DNA of 64,000 bases from Sinorhizobium terangae (lineage in GTDB: Bacteria > Pseudomonadota > Alphaproteobacteria > Rhizobiales > Rhizobiaceae), in assembly GCF_029714365.1 (NCBI RefSeq), contig NZ_CP121661.1, positions 124,001 to 188,000 on the forward strand, read 5' to 3'. A program made the position numbers and the translations under genes. Within the stretch, counting starts at the first letter, position 1; each line of letters starts with the position of its first letter. Below, one piece after another: positions 58,316 to 64,000 of the stretch. The notes beneath the pieces were generated by a model. It searched no databases. It was not told the DNA's origin and worked only from the letters and a program-made list of their open reading frames with translations.

Positions 58316-58906
58316 TTATCGTGGCTGCGCGAATATTGAAATGCCGGCGGCGTGCGCGACCTTGAGAACCTTCTGGAACTCTAGCGTAGCCTTGCCATTC
58401 TCGAGCTCCGATAGAAACCGTCGTCCGACGCCTGCGAGATCGGCAAAATCCTGCTGCGAGAGGTTCCGCGCCTCCCTCGCTTCCCTGACAATACGGCCCA
58501 GGTCGCCGGGTATGGCAATTTCCGTTACTCGATACCGGTTCTCATAGGCCCTTGCCTTTGTCGCCTCGGTCTTTTCTTCGCTGGGCAAGCGCGCAAGGGG
58601 ATTGGGAAATCCGAGATACTGTGTCCCGGCATTCAAGGTTGGCATCGTGACGTTTGGTAGCCTGACAGCGGTTGCGGCCTTCGGCGTCTCGCTTGCAAGC
58701 CTGACCGATGGAATGTCGATGCTCTTCAGCGTGTCCGTCAAGCTTTTGGACATTGTGGAAATATCGCGAAGCGATTTCGTGCCCGCAAGAAGGTCCGCCT
58801 TGCCAAACTGCTCCCGCAAAGCGTCGGAGAAAGGCGATTGCGCAATCATCCTGGCGAGATCAGTCGCTTTCTTCGGGTGTGGGTTTTTGTCGCCTCGATC
58901 GGTCAT
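58316..58906 (-). CDS. hipB: HipB-type antitoxin with long N-terminal extension
   Basis: The protein has 196 residues, twice the usual HipB size (about 90). The Cro/C1-type helix-turn-helix is at the C-terminus: DLGRIVREAREARNLSQQDF then ADLAGVGRRFLSELENGKAT. The N-terminal 120 residues are an unrecognised Ser/Lys-rich extension. It neutralises HipA and represses the operon; three copies of a palindromic site lie upstream, one overlapping its own ribosome site. Confidence 0.9.
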   Translation of the reverse strand: MTDRGDKNPHPKKATDLARMIAQSPFSDALREQFGKADLLAGTKSLRDISTMSKSLTDTLKSIDIPSVRLASETPKAATAVRLPNVTMPTLNAGTQYLGFPNPLARLPSEEKTEATKARAYENRYRVTEIAIPGDLGRIVREAREARNLSQQDFADLAGVGRRFLSELENGKATLEFQKVLKVAHAAGISIFAQPR

Positions 58907-58910
58907 ATCT

Positions 58911-58926
58911 GCTCCTGTACGGGAAC
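58911..58926. promoter_or_regulatory. HipB operator candidate O1
   Basis: GCTCCTGTACGGGAAC (minus reading GTTCCCGTACAGGAGC) lies 5 bp upstream of the hipB ATG. Its AGGAGC half is the hipB ribosome site, so protein binding here would also mask initiation sequences. Confidence 0.75.
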
Positions 58927-58992
58927 ATACACTAGCTCCACGACGACTTCAAGAGTGACTGATCCCGATCGGTAACACGCTTTGCAGTGCAC

Positions 58993-59008
58993 GTTCCCGA
59001 ACGGGAGC
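58993..59008. promoter_or_regulatory. HipB operator candidate O2
   Basis: GTTCCCGAACGGGAGC, 82 bp from O1 (start to start). Confidence 0.78.
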
Positions 59009-59042
59009 ACGGCGTCGAGGTTTGGATCGCGGTTGGGATTTT

Positions 59043-59058
59043 GTTCCCGTTCGGGAGC
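59043..59058. promoter_or_regulatory. HipB operator candidate O3
   Basis: GTTCCCGTTCGGGAGC, 50 bp from O2. It differs from O2 only in the central two bases, which sit at the symmetry centre. Confidence 0.78.
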
Positions 59059-59167
59059 AGAACTTGAACAGCGGCAGCAACTCACGCTTCCCCTGCGCAA
59101 TCAAGGTCGATATCAACCGTCGGCGCGCTGTGGGTGATCCAGCCGTGGACCGTGTGCATGCGAAAAT

Positions 59168-60232
59168 TTAACTCGTCCGTGGCATTCGGAATGCCGAGAA
59201 CTGCGACCGGTCCACGCGCCTCCTGGTGTCTGATGGTTTTTCCCCATAGATTGCCTTGTACGCTGCTGAGAACCTTCCAAAATGAAAGAAGCCCCATTTC
59301 AGGCAAGTTTCCCTCACCGCTTGATTATTGTCGGGATCAAGCAGGTCCCGCCGCACTGCCTGCATACGAAGCGTCCTCAGATAGGCAGCAGGTGTTGTTT
59401 CCCTGAAGGCGCGAAAGCCCAGTTGTAATGTTCGACTGGTCACACCAGCCGCTTCTGCCACCATCGCAATGGTGATCGGCTGATTGATATTGGCCTGCAT
59501 GTATTCGATCGCGCGATGGACATGTCGAGGAGCGATCAAGCAAGGCTTCTTATCGAGCAAATGCGATAACCTATGGGGAATGTGGCGCACCACCAGGTCG
59601 GCCAGCGCCTGCGTTAGATGTGCCATTGCTATTGGAGAGCCCATGAGCGGGCCGTTGCCCCGCATGCCGTTCATTATTGTTGATGCCAGGTTGCCGATCA
59701 TCTGGCCAGTTGGTGAGGCCAGCTCCAACTCCGGTAACAGATCCAGAGAGCCGTTCAACGGCACCTCAAGTGTTTGGCCGACAGTTTGCTGTATGACAGA
59801 CCAATTCAGCAACAATTCGTCTATTACGTTTGATTGCCCATGCATCATAACTCCGTCAGGTTCAAAGTTATTATAGAGCAGCAGCTTCCCCCTGCCGGCC
59901 TCGGCCGTGCAATCCCCATACGTCAGCCCCATCCCGCCACTTTGAGGAATGACAATCGACAAAGACTCTTCTGTTTCGGAAGTCGGCGCGATGCTGAACT
60001 GGAATTCGTTTTGGTGATATCCACTGATCAAAACTGCGTTGTCGCATGCCGCAAGATCAATTCGCCAAAGAAAATCACCAATTTGCCCGATCGGCTCGGC
60101 ACTAAATGTCCCGAAAGCTCCAGCGAGAGTTTCAACCATCCCGTCGAAGGACGAACCACGAAATGAGAACTGTGGAGAGCTATTTTCTGGCGTCGTCGAT
60201 TCCCCAATCCTTGAAGTGCTTTTCTGGGTCAC
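59168..60232 (-). CDS. AraC family regulator (AraC-binding-like sensor)
   Basis: The protein has 354 residues. A cupin-like sensor (FSIAPTSETEESLSIVIPQ, then GRGKLLLYNNFEPDGVM) fills the first 200 residues. The C-terminal helix-turn-helices show ITIAMVAEAAGVTSRTLQLG and WGFFHFGRFSAAYKAIYGEK. It lies 337 bp after the aminotransferase-HAD-glycosyltransferase unit on the same strand and could control it, but no site was identified. Confidence 0.87.
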   Translation of the reverse strand: MTQKSTSRIGESTTPENSSPQFSFRGSSFDGMVETLAGAFGTFSAEPIGQIGDFLWRIDLAACDNAVLISGYHQNEFQFSIAPTSETEESLSIVIPQSGGMGLTYGDCTAEAGRGKLLLYNNFEPDGVMMHGQSNVIDELLLNWSVIQQTVGQTLEVPLNGSLDLLPELELASPTGQMIGNLASTIMNGMRGNGPLMGSPIAMAHLTQALADLVVRHIPHRLSHLLDKKPCLIAPRHVHRAIEYMQANINQPITIAMVAEAAGVTSRTLQLGFRAFRETTPAAYLRTLRMQAVRRDLLDPDNNQAVRETCLKWGFFHFGRFSAAYKAIYGEKPSDTRRRVDRSQFSAFRMPRTS

Positions 60233-60569
60233 GCGAATACAGGAAGCCGTGTTTCGGCTAATGTCTCGATGTCATGATTCATTTTTCTGGTTTGCGTCCC
60301 TTTCCGACGTTCTGATGGCCAGCAGTTGCTGTCCGCACCCCAACCCTGTCCAGCGAGTTCCAACGCTGTTCCTGGTGGCCTCGCTTCCGCTTCACCCCTT
60401 AGCTTTGCGCTCGGATGACCGGCATGTTTTGACCGTCTATACGCTGTGACCGTTGTCTGAAGTGTAACGAGCCCTCGATGAGCCGCGGATCGTCACCAGA
60501 CCGCGATGCCGGTCGCGCAGTACCTCTTGAGCGGCGCGGAGATCTGCCTGGCTCAGCTGATGTTTGGCC
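60233..60569. other. Spacer between glycosyltransferase and AraC genes
   Basis: About 340 bp. Just after the glycosyltransferase stop the minus strand reads QADLRAAQEVLRDRHRGLVT, which looks coding, but it has no start and ends within 45 codons. I cannot assign it. No terminator seen. Confidence 0.35.
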
Positions 60570-61988
60570 TCAACGGTGTTGAGCACGTTCGAAACTGTAT
60601 AGAGCTAATTGTATCGCGTCATACCACTTTGGAATTTGCGAAATTTGCGTGCTGGAGCGCAGGCATCTTTCGCGCGCCCTTCTCGCCATCTCCTCGAAAT
60701 CCCTGTCATCGGCCACAAGGCGATGCATCATTTCTGCAGCCTTGACCTCGATGTCCGGCTCGTCCAGGACAACGCCGTTTAGGCCGTTCACGACCTGCCT
60801 TTTCAGACCAAAGGCAGAAGACACTATGACGGGTCTGCCCCGGAACAAAGCCTCGGTTACTGTCAGGCCGAAGCCCTCTTCGCGAGAGAGCTGAAATACC
60901 CCATGAGCATTCTGTTGCAGCCGCCCGACAATTTCCGCATTTGCCTCACTGTGCTCCATTGAGATACAGGTGAGATATACGCGCCGCCGCACTTCTTTGG
61001 GCAAGTTAGAGCACAGGACTACGCATTTTTCGAAATACTCGCGGCCTTCCGGATCATCTGCAACACCCGAAGGATCCGGTCCCGCGATCACCAGGCGTGT
61101 ATGGGAGGCTTCCTCGGACGCCGTTGCCACAAAGCGAGCAAAGGCAGCAATGATGCGGTCGATGCCTTTCAGGCCGTCCCACCTGGATACATGCAGGAAA
61201 TACCGCGACTGAAGAATGTCCTGAAGCGTTGCGTTGGGCTCCAGTTGATGGCCACTGAACGATACCGAATTCTCCAGCGCCCGGCCTGGTGGCCCTCCAT
61301 AGTTGCGGTTCTTGGTCGAGAAGGGGCTGATCGATGGCTGAATAAAATCGATTGGGCGACCCGCATCAAACGCATATGCCTCGTCGCTCAGGACGATGCG
61401 CTGGAAGGGACGGAGGTACTCCTTCAGCAGTCCCCAGGTTCGCTCAACTGTTGGGGTGCGCTTCGGATAGCCGATGTGGCATCGCCAGATGGCCGGGTGT
61501 GGGTAAGCGTCCAGGAACTGTGCGGCTGCACACAGCGGCTGCGGATCATGAATAACCAGGAAGTCATTTCGTCCGATGATCCTTTCCAGCTCCGCGGCGC
61601 CTTGCTGCGATGCCTCCAAATAATACGGCAGCAGCTCGGTCACGTCTGCTGGGATGGTGTCGTGAAGAGAATTGTGAAGTCCTTTGGTGAACTGAAAAAA
61701 GAGCTCGCCCTTCGGTTTGAAGATGAGCCAGCGCACATGGAAACCAAGCTCCCGAAGGAGGCATATGTGGTGGGGAAGCATTTCGGCCACCCCACCGCCG
61801 AATGCGGTGGAATTTATATGCCAAATACAGCGGGCGCCAATATTGTCACGAGTTGCGCTGGAGGAACGAAAGAGTTCATCGAGAAGTCCCCCATAGTCCT
61901 CCCGCTCCTCAGCGTAGTGCTCAAGTACCGAGCCTTCTACCAGAACCTCATCAAATAATGGCGTGCACGGTGTCGTGGTTACTTTCAA
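60570..61988 (-). CDS. GT4 glycosyltransferase, trehalose synthase (TreT)-like
   Basis: The protein has 472 residues. The N-terminal domain opens with the TreT-type IWHINSTAFGGGVAEMLPHH, and the C-terminal GT-B half has LHVSRWDGLKGIDRIIAAF, then QLSREEGFGLTVTEALFRGRP containing the EX7E motif. TreT transfers glucose from NDP-glucose to glucose to give trehalose. Together with an aminotransferase and a sugar-phosphatase-like HAD protein in one operon it may make a trehalose-like or amino-disaccharide product; this is inference. Confidence 0.85.
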   Translation of the reverse strand: MKVTTTPCTPLFDEVLVEGSVLEHYAEEREDYGGLLDELFRSSSATRDNIGARCIWHINSTAFGGGVAEMLPHHICLLRELGFHVRWLIFKPKGELFFQFTKGLHNSLHDTIPADVTELLPYYLEASQQGAAELERIIGRNDFLVIHDPQPLCAAAQFLDAYPHPAIWRCHIGYPKRTPTVERTWGLLKEYLRPFQRIVLSDEAYAFDAGRPIDFIQPSISPFSTKNRNYGGPPGRALENSVSFSGHQLEPNATLQDILQSRYFLHVSRWDGLKGIDRIIAAFARFVATASEEASHTRLVIAGPDPSGVADDPEGREYFEKCVVLCSNLPKEVRRRVYLTCISMEHSEANAEIVGRLQQNAHGVFQLSREEGFGLTVTEALFRGRPVIVSSAFGLKRQVVNGLNGVVLDEPDIEVKAAEMMHRLVADDRDFEEMARRARERCLRSSTQISQIPKWYDAIQLALYSFERAQHR

Positions 61989-62022
61989 ATTTGTGGCCCT
62001 CCTTATGGTTGGGGAAGCAGGT

Positions 62023-62658
62023 TCAGCGCGGCCGGTTAGCTAGGACCTCGCGAAAATTCTCGATCCAGCCCTTGGTTTCAGTGTGACCTCTGGCACTGGG
62101 GCCGACACCCACGCAGTCGCAGCCTGCAGCGGTTGCCGCTTTGATTCCGGCTTGGGAATCTTCAAATACCAAGCATCTTTCGGGGGGGATGTGCAGCATC
62201 CGCAATAGTGCTCGATAGGGTTGCGGATGCGGTTTTCCGTGACTGACGTCCTCAGCTGCAATCATGATCCTCGGGCAGGAGATTCCCGCTGCATCGAGGC
62301 GGGCGAGGGCCGAAATCCTTGTCGAAGAGGTGACAATGGACCTCTTTTCGGCAGGGATCGAGCAATAGAACTTCGCGGCCCCCTCGATTGGTTGCAACAG
62401 CTCCATCGCTTGGATCTCATAATCGGCAATGCGAGCCGCTTCGCGTTCGGGCGAGAGACTGGGCGCAATCGCCTCCACCAGTTCAACATCCCGGCGAGCG
62501 GCCGACATCCGCATTGCGTAATCAGGACAAATCTGTCGCTCCAGCGCCCACCGGCGAAGTGCGCTTTCGACCACAGCCTTCGAATCTACAAGGGTTCCGT
62601 CCAGATCGAAGGCTACGTGATCATAGTCTTCAAGCTGAAGTTCGATGGTGACTCTCAC
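62023..62658 (-). CDS. HAD family phosphatase (beta-phosphoglucomutase/GPP-like)
   Basis: The protein has 211 residues. HAD motif I is VAFDLDGTLVDSK, motif II TSS in SIVTSSTRI, motif III Lys in SHGKPHPQPYRAL, motif IV CLVFEDSQAGIKAA. The cap is helical (C1 type). Members dephosphorylate or isomerise sugar phosphates. It begins 13 bp after the aminotransferase stop and ends 34 bp before the glycosyltransferase. Confidence 0.9.
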   Translation of the reverse strand: MRVTIELQLEDYDHVAFDLDGTLVDSKAVVESALRRWALERQICPDYAMRMSAARRDVELVEAIAPSLSPEREAARIADYEIQAMELLQPIEGAAKFYCSIPAEKRSIVTSSTRISALARLDAAGISCPRIMIAAEDVSHGKPHPQPYRALLRMLHIPPERCLVFEDSQAGIKAATAAGCDCVGVGPSARGHTETKGWIENFREVLANRPR

Positions 62659-62671
62659 GGCTTGCCTCCGT

Positions 62672-63922
62672 CTATCGGGCCCAATAGTTCCTATTGGAAA
62701 GACATGCTTTCTCTGTGGCGTGAAACGCTTCGGCGCAGTAGTCGACCATGGATGTGTCGGTGACCTGGGCAGTTATGTCCTCGTCCTTGCGATAGTCTGC
62801 GAGTGCTAGCTCCAGCGCCGCCTGCAGAGTTCTGAAAAATGTGCCATCCATGGACGCATTGCTCATGTATGTTCCCGGGTAGCTGGTGTAGATACCGTGC
62901 TTCAGACACCTCTGAGCGAAGGCCCTTCCATGCTTTTGCGAGGGCAGAACGATATCGAACATGGTATCGCTTCCAAGAACGCGTGCAGGTATCTCGCTGC
63001 GCTCTAAAGAGATTTGGAATAGCCGCTTGAGGGCCGAGCCCCTCTCGGCGAGGCGCTCAACAATTTTCGCTTCGGCAAAGATTTCCTGTGTCAGGTTGCC
63101 GGCCACAAAGGCGCGGTTCTCGCGCAGATACGTGTTGCCGAGATAGGCTCTGTCGGCTCCCGCCATGGCATCGGTCGTGCCGGCGACCGCGGAAAGGCCG
63201 ATGCCTTGTGCAATCCCCTTGGCCAAAGTGATGACGTCCGGTGCCACGCCGTGTTTTCGGCAGTAACCACCCTTGGCGTAACGAAGTCCGCATAGCACTT
63301 CATCAACAATCAGCAGGACGCCATGCTGTCTTGCCATCCTGGAGATTTCCTGGAGCAATTCCGGAGGAAAGACCGAGGGCTCAGGCGTGAAGAAGATGCC
63401 AGCGACTCTTCCCTCGTTCGCGGTCAGCTGCTGTTCCAGAATATCGAGGTCATATTGATAATCCTGGATGTGTGGATCCTTGGCCGGCGGATCGTGCGAC
63501 CAGGGTCGCTGTTGAAAGATGTCGTGCCATCCGTGGAAGCCAGCCGTCAGGATAACCGGCCGGCCAGTTCGGTGGCGCGCGATCCGAACGGCCGCTTCCG
63601 TTGCACAAGATCCGGTTCTCAAAAAGAACACTCTAGGAGTGTCCGGGAACATCTCCGAAATTTTCCTGGCAAGTATCTGGCGTTGCTCGCTCACCGGTGA
63701 GGGCAGGACGTCAGTTTCTCGCTCCATCGCCTGCGCAAGCCGGGCCTTGAATACCGTGTTATTGCTGCCCAACGGCGAAGCCCCGCTGCAGGAGGTCATA
63801 TCCAGATAGATTTTGCCGTCGACATCTTGCGCAATTGCGCCATTGGCGGAGCGGAATATGATGGATGATGGGGTCTCACGTTCCCATTCAGCCAAATGTC
63901 CGCTAGCTCCATGATTGAGCAT
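62672..63922 (-). CDS. Class III PLP aminotransferase (GSA aminomutase-like)
   Basis: The protein has 416 residues; AAAGGGG sits eight bases before ATG 63922. It resembles glutamate-1-semialdehyde aminomutase: FLRTGSCATEAAVRIAR (cofactor-phosphate loop), FHGWHD, LLIVDEVLCGLRYAKGG, and TLAKGIAQGIGLSAVAG with the Schiff-base Lys. It is unlikely to be HemL itself given the operon. It is the first gene of a three-gene minus-strand unit with a HAD phosphatase and a TreT-like glycosyltransferase. Confidence 0.87.
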   Translation of the reverse strand: MLNHGASGHLAEWERETPSSIIFRSANGAIAQDVDGKIYLDMTSCSGASPLGSNNTVFKARLAQAMERETDVLPSPVSEQRQILARKISEMFPDTPRVFFLRTGSCATEAAVRIARHRTGRPVILTAGFHGWHDIFQQRPWSHDPPAKDPHIQDYQYDLDILEQQLTANEGRVAGIFFTPEPSVFPPELLQEISRMARQHGVLLIVDEVLCGLRYAKGGYCRKHGVAPDVITLAKGIAQGIGLSAVAGTTDAMAGADRAYLGNTYLRENRAFVAGNLTQEIFAEAKIVERLAERGSALKRLFQISLERSEIPARVLGSDTMFDIVLPSQKHGRAFAQRCLKHGIYTSYPGTYMSNASMDGTFFRTLQAALELALADYRKDEDITAQVTDTSMVDYCAEAFHATEKACLSNRNYWAR

Positions 63923-64000
63923 CTAAGTTACCCCTTTATTTCAGCGACAGGGCCATTCTCCTCGCGTTGGCCATGATTGTGTGTGTCGGATTGCTGTTCC

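Overview
The window comes from a rhizobial alphaproteobacterium, most likely Rhizobiaceae (Rhizobium or Sinorhizobium/Ensifer type). The evidence is a 1152-residue pyruvate carboxylase of rhizobial type, many ABC transporters and GntR/LysR/AraC/LacI/TetR regulators, and, in the right half, three sequences matching the NodD-binding nod box, two NifA-type upstream sites paired with sigma-54-like promoters, a nodO-type RTX gene, a nolFG-type efflux pair and an uptake-hydrogenase (hup) locus. The left half is catabolic and metabolic; the right half is a partly decayed symbiotic region.

Left part (0-34 kb). A truncated TTC38-type protein at the left edge is followed by a frameshifted tetR divergent from a short-chain dehydrogenase stub. 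A GntR gene faces an operon for aromatic ring cleavage: MhpB-like dioxygenase, MhpC-like hydrolase, RbsABC-type importer, FAH-family protein and an Arg-less RidA homologue. Next come pyc with its terminator, then a LysR gene divergent from a cysteine/cystine-like amino acid ABC system with a MalY-type beta-lyase, a canonical RidA and a D-cysteine desulfhydrase. Two AraC genes, a siderophore-interacting protein and an MFS carrier follow. A DJ-1/PfpI gene is divergent from an intact paralogue of the broken tetR; three 18-bp operators lie between them and a fourth lies at the broken copy. A minus-strand operon of a LacI regulator, a CUT1 sugar importer and a cytosolic GH32 beta-fructosidase ends this part.

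Right part (34-64 kb). The minus-strand nolF-nolG pair lies downstream of nod box C. Then come a DUF982 gene, nodO with nod box A, a Fic/Doc toxin locus, and a strong NifA/sigma-54-type promoter in front of a small ORF and two overlapping M16 peptidase genes. hemN and hupSLCD are divergent and share a NifA-type site. The hup operon decays downstream: hupE is a stub, hupF is intact, hupG/H are gone, hupI is a 3' fragment and hupJ is truncated. A second nod box precedes an internally deleted nodO copy. A radical SAM gene, a fused remnant of a DUF1045 gene and phnN, a hipBA module with three operator copies, an AraC regulator and an aminotransferase-HAD-glycosyltransferase cassette complete the window.

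How it fits together: NodD (flavonoid) control is suggested for nolFG and nodO, and NifA (low oxygen, nodule) control for the M16 pair, hemN and hup. The hydrogenase small subunit has the six-cysteine pattern of oxygen-tolerant enzymes, but the maturation genes are lost from the operon, so function would need hyp/hup genes elsewhere. No tRNA, rRNA, CRISPR array or intact insertion sequence was recognised.
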